Part shown: positions 37,655-47,816 of the stretch, one piece after another
Numbering within the stretch: position 1 is the stretch's first letter
How the letters are laid out: every line of letters begins with the position of its first letter
Assembly: GCF_027594145.1 (NCBI RefSeq)
Contig: NZ_JAQFFK010000003.1
Coordinates: forward strand, 496,001-560,000
Source of the DNA: Methanococcoides alaskense
GTDB taxonomy: Archaea; Halobacteriota; Methanosarcinia; Methanosarcinales; Methanosarcinaceae
Length of the DNA stretch: 64,000 nt
Direction: 5' to 3'
Position numbers and translations under genes: made by a program
Notes under the pieces: generated by a model
Databases searched by the model: none
What the model was told of the DNA's origin: nothing
What the model saw: only the letters and a program-made list of their open reading frames with translations

Positions 37655-38120
37655 CTACTTACTCCAATTTTGCCACTGAATAATAATAAAGCATCCCCCT
37701 ATAGTCACAAATCCTTCTTAAAATTATCTGAGTATGTGAGAAGCTTTTTTTATTGTAAATTGTCAAATTAATATAATAGTACTAAATATACTCGTGCAAC
37801 TAAATGCAGTGGTCAAACTTCGCATGTTTATTGATGAGATTTTTACTCTCGAAAATAAAAAGTCCTAAGTAACTCCTTTGATTTAAATTTCAATATTCGC
37901 ATGGAAGGAAACAAATATAAACACATACATCAAGAAGAAAGAGAGATTGTAACAGTCATTGATTATTATACATTCATAACTCTCAAATTATTACTTGTTA
38001 TAAACACTTGCTGTTATACAACATTTGAGTATAAATCCGACCATACAAAAATAATCTAATGGTAGCATGAACTCTGCCTAGCATTCAGATCGATTGCAAA
38101 TAAAAATGGTGTAAATTTAC
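37655..38120. other. AT-rich intergenic region with the haem operon promoter
   Basis: About 465 bases with no credible gene. It separates the divergent TPR gene and ahbA. GAGTATAAATC at 38028-38038 is a plausible TATA box about 85 bases before ahbA. No strong hairpin was found. Confidence 0.4.
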
Positions 38121-38576
38121 ATGATACAACTTGATGAGGTCGATAAGTCGATCCTGAACCTGATACAGCTGGATTTTCCTCTTGATCCTCACCCATTTGA
38201 GAAATTAAGCAAACAGCTTGGTATTTCTGAAGAGGACTTGCTGGAACGCATGGAACGACTTAGCAGGGAAGGCGCTATAAGGCGTATAGGTCCGATCATC
38301 AACACGAAAAGGGTTGGTGGCATCAGTACACTTGTTGCTCTGAAGGTGCCTGGATCCCGCATCGATGAGGTCGCAGAATTGATCAATCAGCATCAGGAAG
38401 TTTCACACAACTATTTGCGTCAGGCAGATTATAACATCTGGTTCACGGTTTCCGCTGCGAACCGGGAACGTCTGGAGCAGATAATAAACGATCTCAAGGA
38501 TGAGACTGGTTGTCCATTGATCGATCTTCCGACAAAACGTCTTTTTAAGATCGGGGTGATATTCGATGTCAGATGA
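38121..38576 (+). CDS. ahbA: Sirohaem decarboxylase subunit AhbA
   Basis: 151 residues of the AsnC/Lrp fold: an N-terminal winged helix-turn-helix (EVDKSILNLIQLDFPL...GAIRRIG, split here) and a C-terminal ferredoxin-like domain with HNYLRQADYNIWFT. AhbA and AhbB together decarboxylate sirohaem to didecarboxysirohaem, the first dedicated step of the archaeal haem route. It overlaps ahbB by 11 bases. A versus B was assigned from gene order and from the second protein having the CYERP motif, so they could be swapped. Confidence 0.78.
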   Translation: MIQLDEVDKSILNLIQLDFPLDPHPFEKLSKQLGISEEDLLERMERLSREGAIRRIGPIINTKRVGGISTLVALKVPGSRIDEVAELINQHQEVSHNYLRQADYNIWFTVSAANRERLEQIINDLKDETGCPLIDLPTKRLFKIGVIFDVR

Positions 38577-39045
38577 TAATGTCCAAATGGATGAGCTTGA
38601 CATACGTATTCTCAAATTTACCCAGGATGGAATTCCGCTCACTCATTCTCCTTTTGCTGATGTGGCAAAGGAGCTTGGCATGACCGAAGAGGATGTTGTC
38701 GATAGGATCAAACATCTTCAGGCGAACGGTTTTATTCGAAGGTTCGGTGCATCTATCGGACATCGTGCCATTGGCATAACCGCAAATGCAATGTGCACCT
38801 GGAATGTTCCTGATGAGCTTGTGGAAGAGGTCGGTGCGGTCATGGCAGGTTTTACCGAAGTGACACATTGCTACGAAAGACCTCGTTACCCGGACTGGCC
38901 TTACAATCTCTTCACAATGGTACATTCATATACTCGTGATGACTGTGAGCGTGTTGCTAAAAAGATATCCATTGCAACAGGGATCTCTGATTACAATCTT
39001 CTGTACAGTGTACGTGAATTCAAAAAGACTGGCGTGAGGCTGTAA
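38566..39045 (+). CDS. ahbB: Sirohaem decarboxylase subunit AhbB
   Basis: 159 residues with the same two-domain AsnC-like layout as ahbA. The second domain has HCYERPRYPDWPYNLFTMVH, the signature I associate with AhbB and with haem or substrate contact. Its TAA stop abuts the ATG of the next gene. It is the partner of AhbA in a heterodimer. Confidence 0.78.
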   Translation: MSDDNVQMDELDIRILKFTQDGIPLTHSPFADVAKELGMTEEDVVDRIKHLQANGFIRRFGASIGHRAIGITANAMCTWNVPDELVEEVGAVMAGFTEVTHCYERPRYPDWPYNLFTMVHSYTRDDCERVAKKISIATGISDYNLLYSVREFKKTGVRL

Positions 39046-39726
39046 ATGACAGGGATGGACCTTGGTCGGAAATATCTGCCTCTTTTTATTGATATGGAAG
39101 GTCGGAAAGTGGTGGTCTTCGGTGGAGGTTCTGTGGGATTTCGAAAAGCCTCCCTCTTTGCAGAATATGCAGAAACTGCTGTAATAAGCATCGATTTCTC
39201 TCCTGAACTTGAAGAGCTTGCTTCTTCTTCATTGGTTGAATTGATCGGGTCAGACCTTTCTTCTGTTTCCGATGGATCCATACTTGCCCTGATGGAAGAT
39301 GCTTTTCTTGTGATTCCTGCAACGAACGTTCCTTCATTGAATGATCGGATCAGGAAACTTGCACAAGGGCGTGGGATCCTTGTAAACCGAATTGATATGG
39401 CGGGAGAGGTCGTAATTCCCTCTGTTATACAGCGGGATGGACTTTCCATAGGCATATCGACCTTTGGTTCAAGTCCTGCGGTCTCAAAATATACTCGCAG
39501 GAAACTGGAATCTATCATCACTCCTCAATATGGGGAGATGATACGCTTGCAGGATGAGATGCGAACGTTGCTCAAAAGTAAAGTGGACTTGCAGAAAGAG
39601 CGTAAAGCCCTTCTCTGGAAGATACTCGAGGACAAGGCTATATGGGATGCTCTGGAAGTTTCGTATGAAAAAGGGTATAATGTAGCATACAATATAGTTC
39701 AGGAGCACATAGACAAGAAAGGTTGA
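39046..39726 (+). CDS. Precorrin-2 dehydrogenase / sirohydrochlorin ferrochelatase-like
   Basis: 226 residues. It has an N-terminal Rossmann fold (KVVVFGGGSVGFRKASLF) and the GLSIGISTFGSSPAVSKYTRRKLE segment of the CysG N-terminal/Met8p family. It oxidises precorrin-2 and may insert iron to give sirohaem, the AhbAB substrate. The tail after residue 175 is a family-typical helical domain. Position directly after ahbB supports the role. Confidence 0.85.
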   Translation: MTGMDLGRKYLPLFIDMEGRKVVVFGGGSVGFRKASLFAEYAETAVISIDFSPELEELASSSLVELIGSDLSSVSDGSILALMEDAFLVIPATNVPSLNDRIRKLAQGRGILVNRIDMAGEVVIPSVIQRDGLSIGISTFGSSPAVSKYTRRKLESIITPQYGEMIRLQDEMRTLLKSKVDLQKERKALLWKILEDKAIWDALEVSYEKGYNVAYNIVQEHIDKKG

Positions 39727-39819
39727 TGTTATCATGAAATATTACATTAGGTTTAAGTCCAATGCTCGTATTCATGGGAATATGTTACACTTATCACACG
39801 CCGTTCGTGGAGGCTTGGA

Positions 39820-41088
39820 GTGACAGAAATATCCAGTATGGTAATTACACACGCAAAGGCTACTGTTGAGGAAATGGAAGACTCCTGGCACGGTGACATC
39901 GAGCTTGTCCTGAGCCAGCTTTACTCAAATGAGCTTGTTTATGAGTGTGCAGTCCTCAAGACCTGTAATCGTGTGGAGATATATGTGGTATCTTCAAAAG
40001 GTAGCAGTGTGCTTTTCCACTATGCAAAAGAGATGGGCGTTTCTGCAAAGATCGTGGAGTTCTATGACCATGATGAATCGTTAAGACATCTGCTCAGGCT
40101 TGCATGCGGTCTCGAATCGATGATAATCGGGGAGGACCAGATCCTCGGTCAGATCAAGGACTTTTTCCTGCTGGCCAAAGAGGCCGGAACTGTTGGGAAA
40201 GTGCTTAGTACTGCATTCAGCAAGGCGATCCAGGTGGGCAAGAGGGTTCGTACAGAGACCTTCATCAACAGGGGTGCAGTTTCCATTGCTTCGGCAGCGG
40301 TCGATCTTGCAGAAGATATCCTTAACGGTCTGAATGACAAGCATATTCTTGTGATCGGTACCGGTGAAATGGGCACATTGGTCACGAGAGCACTTTCACA
40401 CCGGGATATGCATGTTATCTATCTTGCAAATCGTACTTACGAGAAGGCAAAGGACTTGGCCGAAGAACTTGGCGGGGAAGCTGTCATGTTCGACCAGCTG
40501 GAAAAATACGTCCGTGCTGCCGATGTGGTCATCAGTGCTACTTCTGCTCCTCATTATGTATTGAAGGATGATCTCGTGGCTAAAGTGATGGAAGGCCGTG
40601 AGAACGACCTTCTCCTCATAGATATCGCAAGTCCGAGAGATATCGATCCTGCGGTGGAGAAAATCCCGCATGTCATTCTCCGTAATATCGACGGTTTACG
40701 TGTCATTAATGAAAAGAATCTTCAGATGAGGATGGTGGAGGCCAAGAAGGCCGAGATCATCATTGATGATGAACTGGATATGTTGAAGGCTCAGTACAAA
40801 CGCCAAAAGGCTGATGCTATCATCTCGGATCTTTATAGCCAGTCCCATGGTCTCAGGCATGACGAGATGGAGCATGCCATCAATAAACTGAGTGCCTACC
40901 ATACCATTGGGGACATTGAGCGCAAGGTGCTTGAAGATCTCACGCATGCGATCACGAACAAGATCCTTGCAGAACCCACCAAGAAATTACGCAACGCAGC
41001 GGAATATGATGACGATAAGTTCCTTGATTCCGTATCTCGTTTATTTGATGTACGCCCAATTAAGAAGAACGATGGAATTACAAAATAA
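39820..41088 (+). CDS. hemA: Glutamyl-tRNA reductase
   Basis: 422 residues. The catalytic Cys is in VLKTCNRVEIY (about 50) and the NADPH site is VIGTGEMG. The LLRLACGLESMIIGEDQILGQ segment (two parts) is the family signature. It commits glutamyl-tRNA to tetrapyrroles (C5 pathway). The start is GTG 39820 with GGAGG 7 bases upstream. Complete. Confidence 0.95.
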   Translation: MTEISSMVITHAKATVEEMEDSWHGDIELVLSQLYSNELVYECAVLKTCNRVEIYVVSSKGSSVLFHYAKEMGVSAKIVEFYDHDESLRHLLRLACGLESMIIGEDQILGQIKDFFLLAKEAGTVGKVLSTAFSKAIQVGKRVRTETFINRGAVSIASAAVDLAEDILNGLNDKHILVIGTGEMGTLVTRALSHRDMHVIYLANRTYEKAKDLAEELGGEAVMFDQLEKYVRAADVVISATSAPHYVLKDDLVAKVMEGRENDLLLIDIASPRDIDPAVEKIPHVILRNIDGLRVINEKNLQMRMVEAKKAEIIIDDELDMLKAQYKRQKADAIISDLYSQSHGLRHDEMEHAINKLSAYHTIGDIERKVLEDLTHAITNKILAEPTKKLRNAAEYDDDKFLDSVSRLFDVRPIKKNDGITK

Positions 41089-41100
41089 GAGTTGATACTA

Positions 41101-42075
41101 ATGTTCCCACAGGTTAGAATGCGAAGGTTAAGAAGTGGTAAGATACGCGATCTGGTGCGGGAGACCTCACTTGGCGTAGATGACCTGATATATCCAATGT
41201 TCGTTGATGAGACCACTGATTCTTCCGTGGACATATCATCTATGCCCGGAGTACAGCGTTTACCGCTGGACAAAGTGGTAGATGATGCAAAGGAAGCAGC
41301 AGATCTCGGTATTCCGGCATTGGTACTTTTCGGCATTCCTAAGAGCAAGGACGCTGTCGGAACCTGTTCTTATGGTGAGGACGACATCGTACAACAGGCG
41401 GTCCGAAGCATCAAGGAAGACCTTGGTAAAGATATGGTGGTCATCACCGATGTCTGCATGTGTGAATATACCGATCACGGTCACTGTGGTATTGTCGATA
41501 TGGAAACTGAGGAAGTACTAAATGACCCTACTCTTGATATTCTCGGCAAGATCGCCACGAGTCATGTTGAAGCCGGAGCGGACATAGTTGCACCGTCAGG
41601 CATGATGGATGGTATGATAGGTGCTATCCGTAATTCTCTCGATGAAAACCATTTTGAGAACACCCCTATCATGTCCTATGCTGCAAAATACACCTCGGCA
41701 TTCTACGGTCCGTTCAGGGAGGCTGCTGATTCCGCTTTCCAGTTCGGTGATCGTTCAACGTACCAGATGGACCCTGCAAATTCAAATGAGGCTATCCGTG
41801 AAGCGGAACTGGACATCCTGGAAGGTGCGGACATCATTATGGTGAAACCTGCTCTTCCTTATCTTGATATTATCTATCGCATCAAGAATGAGTTCAAGAT
41901 GCCTACTGCTGCGTACAATGTCAGTGGGGAATATTCCATGCTAAAAGCGGCAGCTGAAAAAGGCTGGCTTGACGAAAAGTTGGTCATGTATGAATCCCTC
42001 CTGTCCATCAAGCGTGCCGGTGCTGATATGATACTTACATACTTCGCAAAGGATCTCGCACGTATGCTTAAATGA
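41101..42075 (+). CDS. hemB: Porphobilinogen synthase
   Basis: 324 residues from ATG 41101 (an in-frame TTG at 41092 is less likely). The zinc-type cysteine triad is in [14 protein letters not shown]. The Schiff-base lysines are in [14 protein letters not shown] and [12 protein letters not shown]. It joins two 5-aminolaevulinates. Second of the hemA-B-L-C block. Confidence 0.95.
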   Translation: MFPQVRMRRLRSGKIRDLVRETSLGVDDLIYPMFVDETTDSSVDISSMPGVQRLPLDKVVDDAKEAADLGIPALVLFGIPKSKDAVGTCSYGEDDIVQQAVRSIKEDLGKDMVVITDVCMCEYTDHGHCGIVDMETEEVLNDPTLDILGKIATSHVEAGADIVAPSGMMDGMIGAIRNSLDENHFENTPIMSYAAKYTSAFYGPFREAADSAFQFGDRSTYQMDPANSNEAIREAELDILEGADIIMVKPALPYLDIIYRIKNEFKMPTAAYNVSGEYSMLKAAAEKGWLDEKLVMYESLLSIKRAGADMILTYFAKDLARMLK

Positions 42076-42147
42076 GCTTTGTGGGTACAAATACGATATA
42101 TTTCTAAGGAATACAAAATTTACAATTAAATATCAAATGGTGTTATC

Positions 42148-43416
42148 ATGGTTACTTTAGACAAGTCCAAAGACCTATTCGACAAAGCAAGAGTGATCCT
42201 TCCAGGTGGGGTCAGCAGTCCGGTTCGTGCTATCAAACCATATCCGTTCTATACGGAATCTGCAAATGGTTGCCGTATAAAGGATATTGACGGGAACGAG
42301 TACATTGATTATTGTCTGGCATACGGCCCTAATATTCTGGGACATGCAAATCCTGTTATCAAACAGGCTATCATAGACCAGCTTGATAAAGGCTGGCTTT
42401 ATGGAACGCCAACAGGTCTTGAAGTTACCCTTGCTGAAAAGATAGCTTCCCTTTATCCAAGCATTGACATGCTTAGATTTGTTTCCACAGGGACCGAAGC
42501 TACAATGAGTGCTCTCAGGGCTGCCCGTGGTTTTACCCGGAAGAACAAGTTCGTTAAGATCGAAGGGGGTTTCCATGGAGCCCATGACGCTGTCCTGGTC
42601 AAGGCAGGTTCAGGCGCAACTACACACGGTAAGCCGGATTCCCTTGGCATACCGGAAGATTTCACTAAGAACACCCTTCAAGTGGCTTACAATGATATCG
42701 AGGCAATGACAGAGGTCATCGAATCGAATCAGGACGATATGGCTGCTGTTATCATAGAGCCGGTATTGGGTAACATTGGTCCTATACTTCCAGAGGGTGA
42801 CTATCTCAAGGAAGTGAGGAAGGTAACGGAAGAGAATGATGTTGTTCTTATATTCGATGAGGTCATCACCGGTTTCAGGCTTGCAATGGGCGGAGCACAG
42901 GAATATTTCGGTGTGACACCTGATATGACAACTCTTGGAAAGATAGTCGGAGGCGGCTTGCCTATCGGTGTTTTCGGTGGTAAACGTGAGATCCTCGATA
43001 TGATCTCGCCATCAGGTTCAGTTTACCAGGCAGGTACGTTCAGTGGCAGTCCGGCATCCGTTGCAGCAGGTATTGCAGCGGTGGATATATTGGAAAAGGA
43101 GAAGGTCCATGAGAAACTCGAAGCTACAGGAAATATGCTTCGTGCCGGTCTTAATGACATAATCGCTGACAAAGGACTTGATTATCATGTTGGTGGTATT
43201 GCTTCCATGTTCAAGGTGTTCTTCGGTGACAAACCTCTGAATTACCAGGATGTACTGAAATGCGACAAGGAAGGTTACCTTCAGTTCTTCCATGACATGC
43301 TTGACAGTAATGTCTTCCTCCCACCGTCCCAGTTCGAGACGAACTTTTTGTCAACTGCACACACAGAAGCTGATCTCGAAACAACACTCGAAGCTTATGC
43401 AGCTAACTTGAAGTGA
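42148..43416 (+). CDS. hemL: Glutamate-1-semialdehyde 2,1-aminomutase
   Basis: 422 residues. The PLP lysine lies in [18 protein letters not shown]. The [17 protein letters not shown] and EPVLGNIG motifs are present. It produces 5-aminolaevulinate between HemA and HemB. ATG 42148 has GGTG 6 bases upstream. Length normal. Confidence 0.96.
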   Translation: MVTLDKSKDLFDKARVILPGGVSSPVRAIKPYPFYTESANGCRIKDIDGNEYIDYCLAYGPNILGHANPVIKQAIIDQLDKGWLYGTPTGLEVTLAEKIASLYPSIDMLRFVSTGTEATMSALRAARGFTRKNKFVKIEGGFHGAHDAVLVKAGSGATTHGKPDSLGIPEDFTKNTLQVAYNDIEAMTEVIESNQDDMAAVIIEPVLGNIGPILPEGDYLKEVRKVTEENDVVLIFDEVITGFRLAMGGAQEYFGVTPDMTTLGKIVGGGLPIGVFGGKREILDMISPSGSVYQAGTFSGSPASVAAGIAAVDILEKEKVHEKLEATGNMLRAGLNDIIADKGLDYHVGGIASMFKVFFGDKPLNYQDVLKCDKEGYLQFFHDMLDSNVFLPPSQFETNFLSTAHTEADLETTLEAYAANLK

Positions 43417-43429
43417 GGAGATGCCTAAG

Positions 43430-44359
43430 ATGATACTCGGAACCCGCGGAAGTGCTCTGGCCATCGCCCAGGCTGACCTTGTTACAAAGATGCTTGAAGA
43501 GAAAGACCATGAACTTACAAGGAATGTTATCAAAACATCTGGTGATGTGTTCACGGACCGCCCGCTCCATGAAGTTGCCGGAGTAGGCGTGTTCGTACGC
43601 GAGCTCGATGACAGGATGATCGAAGGTGAAGTGGACATCGCGGTCCACTCCATGAAAGACCTTCCAACCGTAAGACCGCCTGAACTTGCTATTGCTGCGG
43701 TCCTGAAACGTGATTCTCCATACGATGTGCTTTTAACAGCAGACGGTTCCACTCTGGATGAGCTTCCGGATGGTGCTATCATCGGAACTACCTCCATGCG
43801 CAGAAGGGCGCAACTTCTCAGGTATCGGCCTGATCTTAACGTAGAGGACCTCCGGGGAAACATCAATACACGCATACAGAAGCTTAAAGCAGGTCAGTAT
43901 GATGGTATACTGCTCGCAGAAGCGGGTCTTCAGCGTATGGGTTGGGAAATGGATGTGCAACGCCTTCCTGCCTCAAGCTTCTGTCCGTCTGCGAATCAGG
44001 GGACCATTGTGGTTGTCACAAGGGCCGATGATGAGGCCGAGAGGGCATGTTCTGCTTTGAACCATGAACGCTCAAGGATGGAGACGGAAGTGGAGCGCCT
44101 TCTTATTACGGAGGTTGAAGGCGGTTGCATCGTTCCTATTGGTTCCTTTGCACAGATGAACGAGGACGGAGACGAGATCCATGTGCTCGTGGAAGTGCTC
44201 GCAGTTGATGGTACACGTGAGATCCGTATTGAGGATGACATTCCTGTAAGGAACTATCGCGAACATGCTCAAAGTATTGGTAAGATGCTTGTGGAGATGG
44301 GCGGTAAAGAGCTTGTGCGGGAAGCGGTCTGCCAGATGTCCGGCTGCGATGATGAATAA
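43430..44359 (+). CDS. hemC: Hydroxymethylbilane synthase
   Basis: About 309 residues from ATG 43430 (MILGTRGSALAIAQA), preferred over ATG 43421 because GAGGAG then has 9-base spacing. It has the RRRAQLLRYRPDLNVEDLRGN region (in parts), and the dipyrromethane cofactor Cys is in EVEGGCIVPIG. It polymerises four porphobilinogens. No hemD follows; pyrimidine genes come next. Confidence 0.94.
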   Translation: MILGTRGSALAIAQADLVTKMLEEKDHELTRNVIKTSGDVFTDRPLHEVAGVGVFVRELDDRMIEGEVDIAVHSMKDLPTVRPPELAIAAVLKRDSPYDVLLTADGSTLDELPDGAIIGTTSMRRRAQLLRYRPDLNVEDLRGNINTRIQKLKAGQYDGILLAEAGLQRMGWEMDVQRLPASSFCPSANQGTIVVVTRADDEAERACSALNHERSRMETEVERLLITEVEGGCIVPIGSFAQMNEDGDEIHVLVEVLAVDGTREIRIEDDIPVRNYREHAQSIGKMLVEMGGKELVREAVCQMSGCDDE

Positions 44360-44382
44360 TTGATGATGGGAATTAGAAGCTT

Positions 44383-45285
44383 ATGGTAACTATTACAGGT
44401 ATTAATTTCAAGAATCCGACCATGCTCGCATCCGGTATAATGGGAACTACCGGTGCATCCCTGCTCCGCATTGCAGAATGTGGTGCAGGCGGGGTTGTGA
44501 CCAAATCAATTGGACCTGAGCCCAAGGCAGGTCATCCGAATCCCAGCATGATCAAACTGGAATGCGGTTTTTTGAATGCCATGGGTCTTCCAAATCCTTC
44601 CTATAATGAATTTGATAACGAGATAAAGTTAGCTCGATCCGGCACTGATGTACCGGTGATAGCAAGCATCTTCGGTGGCAATGCCGAGGATTTTGTAAAG
44701 GTTGCAGAGGGGCTTGCCGATTCTGAACCGGCCGCTTTTGAGCTTAATGTGAGCTGTCCTCATGCGGAAGGTTATGGTGCCACTATAGGAACCGATACCT
44801 GCATGGTGGAATCAATTACAGCTGCTGTTTGTGATGCTGTGGACGTGCCGGTGTGGGTAAAACTTACTCCCAACGTGACCGATATCAAGGCCATAGGAAA
44901 AGCAGCACAGGACGGTGGTGCGGATGCAGTTGTGGCTATCAATACCCTTCGTGGTATGGCCATCGATATCAATTCCGGTTATCCTATACTGGGCAATCGC
45001 TTTGGAGGGCTTTCCGGCTCGGCTGTAAAACCGGTTGCAATAAAATGTGTCTATGATCTCTATGAAGCCCTCGCTATTCCTGTTATAGGGGTTGGCGGTG
45101 TTTCCACATGGGAAGATGCAGTGGAAATGATGATGGCAGGAGCAAGTGGTGTTCAGATAGGTTCAGCTGTCCATGAGAGTGTGGATATCTTTTCAGATAT
45201 TGCATCAGGAATAGAGCTTTTCCTTCAGGACAAAGGGTACTCGGCTGTAGAAGATATTATTGGTCTGAGCCATAAGGTGATCTAA
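44383..45285 (+). CDS. pyrD: Dihydroorotate dehydrogenase, class 1B catalytic subunit
   Basis: 300 residues, TIM barrel with FMN. The catalytic Cys is in ELNVSCPH and the substrate loop is [12 protein letters not shown]. It oxidises dihydroorotate in UMP synthesis. Its TAA overlaps the ATG of pyrK (TAATG), the electron-transfer partner of class 1B enzymes. Confidence 0.94.
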   Translation: MVTITGINFKNPTMLASGIMGTTGASLLRIAECGAGGVVTKSIGPEPKAGHPNPSMIKLECGFLNAMGLPNPSYNEFDNEIKLARSGTDVPVIASIFGGNAEDFVKVAEGLADSEPAAFELNVSCPHAEGYGATIGTDTCMVESITAAVCDAVDVPVWVKLTPNVTDIKAIGKAAQDGGADAVVAINTLRGMAIDINSGYPILGNRFGGLSGSAVKPVAIKCVYDLYEALAIPVIGVGGVSTWEDAVEMMMAGASGVQIGSAVHESVDIFSDIASGIELFLQDKGYSAVEDIIGLSHKVI

Positions 45286-46064
45286 TGAAACCAGTAGATG
45301 CAAAGATAGTTGAGATAGTCGAGGAATCCCCTTCCATAAGGACGTTCCGTTTCGATGTTTCCTTTGATGATGCCCTTCCGGGACAGTTCGTCATGGTCTG
45401 GGTACGTGGTGTGGATGAAGTTCCAATGGGTTCTTCATACCTGAACGGGATCACTGTGCAGAAGGTAGGAGATGCTACTTCCAAGCTTTTCGACATGAAG
45501 GTTGGCGATTCTGTGGGTCTGCGAGGACCGTTCGGTAAAGGTTTCACTTTGCCTAAAAAAGATGAGCACATACTGATAATCGCAGGCGGTGTTGGAGCTG
45601 CACCTCTGGGACCTCTTGCCGATTATGCATCGGAATGTGGTGCAAAGGTAACTACGATCCTTGGTTCAAGGGAATGTTACGAACTGGTCTTTGAGGATCG
45701 TTTCTCTTCAGCGGGTGAACTTCATATCACCACAGATGATGGCTCTGCCGGAACATGCGGTTTTGTTACTACAGTGCTTGCGGACATGGATGTTTCTGTA
45801 TATGACAGGATATGTGTTTGCGGCCCTGAGATAATGATGGCCAATGTAATGAAAGTGTTACAGGAAAAGGATGCACTTGACCGCTCAGAGTTCAGTATGC
45901 ACAGGTACTTCAAATGTGCGATCGGGGTTTGCGGCGCTTGCTGTATGGACCCTCAAGGTCTGAGGGTATGTAAGGATGGCCCGGTGCTAAACGGTTCCCT
46001 CCTTATTGATTCCGAACTGGGCGACCACAAAAGGAATTCCAGCAGTCAGAGAGTACGGGTCTGA
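45285..46064 (+). CDS. pyrK: Dihydroorotate dehydrogenase electron-transfer subunit
   Basis: 259 residues of the ferredoxin-NADP reductase fold. It has an FAD domain, an NAD domain ([14 protein letters not shown]) and a C-terminal 2Fe-2S loop [10 protein letters not shown]...C (about 217-235). It passes electrons from PyrD to NAD. Translationally coupled to pyrD. The tail is slightly longer than usual (about 20 residues past the last Cys). Confidence 0.93.
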   Translation: MKPVDAKIVEIVEESPSIRTFRFDVSFDDALPGQFVMVWVRGVDEVPMGSSYLNGITVQKVGDATSKLFDMKVGDSVGLRGPFGKGFTLPKKDEHILIIAGGVGAAPLGPLADYASECGAKVTTILGSRECYELVFEDRFSSAGELHITTDDGSAGTCGFVTTVLADMDVSVYDRICVCGPEIMMANVMKVLQEKDALDRSEFSMHRYFKCAIGVCGACCMDPQGLRVCKDGPVLNGSLLIDSELGDHKRNSSSQRVRV

Positions 46065-46085
46065 TAGACCCCGTAATCCTATTTT
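46055..46085 (+). terminator. Terminator after pyrK
   Basis: GGGTC-TGATA-GACCC, extended by ACG/CGT with one bulged C, spans the pyrK stop and is followed by AATCCTATTTT. It ends the haem/pyrimidine gene string. Confidence 0.55.
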
Positions 46086-46446
46086 AGTGAGCTATCGTCC
46101 TTTCTTCCAGATGTTCTACTGTCCTGGAAAGCAATATGTTGAAAATGGACAGCAAATTACCTTCAAAGACCATCATCTCGATGTTGAAGTGTTCACTTGA
46201 AGGTGCATAAAGAGCTGCAATTTCCAGGTCATTTTCAGCCTCGTTCTTTATGGATTCGAAGGGCTGGTCCCAGTGTTCTGAATTCTTGTAAACAATAATG
46301 TTCTCAAGCATATTCTCATCAAGATACGTGCCTACCCAATTGAGCAATTGCTTCCTGTATTCATTTGAGATTCTACAGTTGTGCAAGTATGTCATTGCAT
46401 AGGTCTTTGCTTCACTAGAGCTTTCTATACCATCAATTTCTATCAT
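46084..46446 (-). CDS. Hypothetical protein, about 120 residues
   Basis: An acidic, mostly helical protein starting MIEIDGIESSSEAKTYAM, with no membrane segment or recognisable motif. The start is ATG 46446 because GGTGGT lies just upstream; a longer form from 46470 has none. It is convergent with pyrK. I do not recognise it. Confidence 0.55.
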   Translation of the reverse strand: MIEIDGIESSSEAKTYAMTYLHNCRISNEYRKQLLNWVGTYLDENMLENIIVYKNSEHWDQPFESIKNEAENDLEIAALYAPSSEHFNIEMMVFEGNLLSIFNILLSRTVEHLEERTIAH

Positions 46447-47135
46447 GGTTACCACCACCACTTTTAGCATTTTAAGGTACGATTTGAAATATCTGCAGAG
46501 ACGATTGTACTATTTATACATTCTTTTCCACACAATATATACGTTTTTCTTCGGGAAGGAATTTTGGTGGTGGTTGGGTTAGGTGAGGGATATAAAAGGT
46601 TCGAATCTCAGCCCTTGCATAGCAAGTCGGAGATATATACAAAGAAAAATATGGCAACGGGGTTGAGTATTTAAATCACACAACCATCCAATAGGAACAA
46701 AAAGTATAGAACAAAAGTTTAGTAAAGGTACCAATACAGTAGTGCTATTACAAAAAAAACTACAATTAACATTTTGTTGAAATTCTTTTTATTCATTATT
46801 TTGTTTTGTGAAACTGGAACAGAACGGAATGAAGTTCCATGTGGAATGTATTCTAGTCTTTCTTTTTTCTTTATCAAGAGAATAACTTCTATTTACTCAA
46901 TATTGTAATTCATAGATTGCAATTCATTTAAGTTAATTATGTCCATTGTTCATATATCTCTTTTAGCCACATAAACAGAGCTGCTGAACTCAATTGTTTT
47001 TCTTTTTCCAACAAAATGATAGCTTAACCCCCTGTTCGCCAAAATTCATAAAAGGCAAAAGGAAAGTTCTTGCCTTCATTTTAATATATAAGTATATCCA
47101 ATACCTTTATTAAAAATGATTGCATATCTACTTAC
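46447..47135. other. AT-rich accessory gap
   Basis: About 690 bases with no intact gene. It contains a decayed short coding remnant (46950-47042, minus, listed separately) and a GGTTCGAATC string at 46598-46607 that resembles a tRNA T loop but is not part of a tRNA. Confidence 0.45.
46950..47042 (-). pseudogene. Remnant of a small-protein gene, relative of 50576-50737
   Basis: The minus strand reads LANRGLSYHFVGKRKTIEF and then SSSVYVAKRDI before TGA. It aligns with the intact-looking short frame at 50576-50737 (IYRLVGKKKTVDLVKHFYVG), both in protein and in DNA. No start or ribosome site is visible, so it is probably a fragment. Confidence 0.4.
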
Positions 47136-47561
47136 ATGGGTAGCTGTAAAATTAATCTCTCAGGCGTAAAGATTCCAAAAGGGTATAGCAACAGGACCAT
47201 CAGCTTATATTTCTGGGTGGGTCTTGTTTCTGCAATAGCCTTGAGGGTCATAATCATAGCCGACTACTACAATGATAATGTTGCACGCATGCTATTCTAT
47301 CTCGGAGTTATGGGGTACATGGCATTTTTTGCTCACCGATATCGTATAGCAAAGCGCCGCACAAATGTCCTGAATTAACTTGAACTGCTTGACAAGATTG
47401 AAAAGCGTGAGGTACTTACAGAAAAGGATCTGGATGGACTGAAATACATTATATGGAGCCTTTCAGTTTCAAAAGAACGTTTGAACTATCTGCTCATCAT
47501 CACCTTCTCGATAATTGCAATTGTGATCTCGATGATAATGGACATGAGATCTTTGCTATGA
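47136..47561 (+). pseudogene. Membrane protein gene with in-frame TAA
   Basis: Read through, it encodes 141 residues with three membrane helices (about 25-42, 50-66, 118-136) and a charged central loop. A TAA at 47376-47378 follows NVLN, and the same frame continues LELLDKIEKREVLTEKDL to a TGA at 47561. The downstream half has good coding character, so the stop looks like a recent nonsense mutation. No function recognised. Confidence 0.7.
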
Positions 47562-47618
47562 ATATAGTATTTGAGTTAATACCAAGCATTGCATAGACCT
47601 GCTTTAAATTAATAAGCA

Positions 47619-47639
47619 GAAAGTTCACCCAGAACTTTC
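47619..47639. other. 8-bp perfect hairpin
   Basis: GAAAGTTC-ACCCA-GAACTTTC lies 58 bases past the broken membrane gene. There is no T-run directly after it. It could be an RNA 3' end signal or a protein site. Confidence 0.4.
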
Positions 47640-47816
47640 AATAATGCTATTGTTTGGAAAAATTTGGAGTATTTAGGTTAATTTTCAAGCAATAATTTTT
47701 GTTCTGATAAATCAAATAAAGTATATCCTTTTAACTTTTTTATGAAATCTCTATTTGAAACGTACCAAAATGATTTTATTTAGGGCAGATTATTATATTG
47801 TTATTCAACTAATCAT

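Noticed and set aside
46590..46640. tRNA-like string (GGTTCGAATC, then CTTGC-ATA-GCAAG)
   Set aside because: The T-loop-like and anticodon-like parts are in the wrong order, the T stem does not pair and no acceptor stem is present. A permuted tRNA is not supported.
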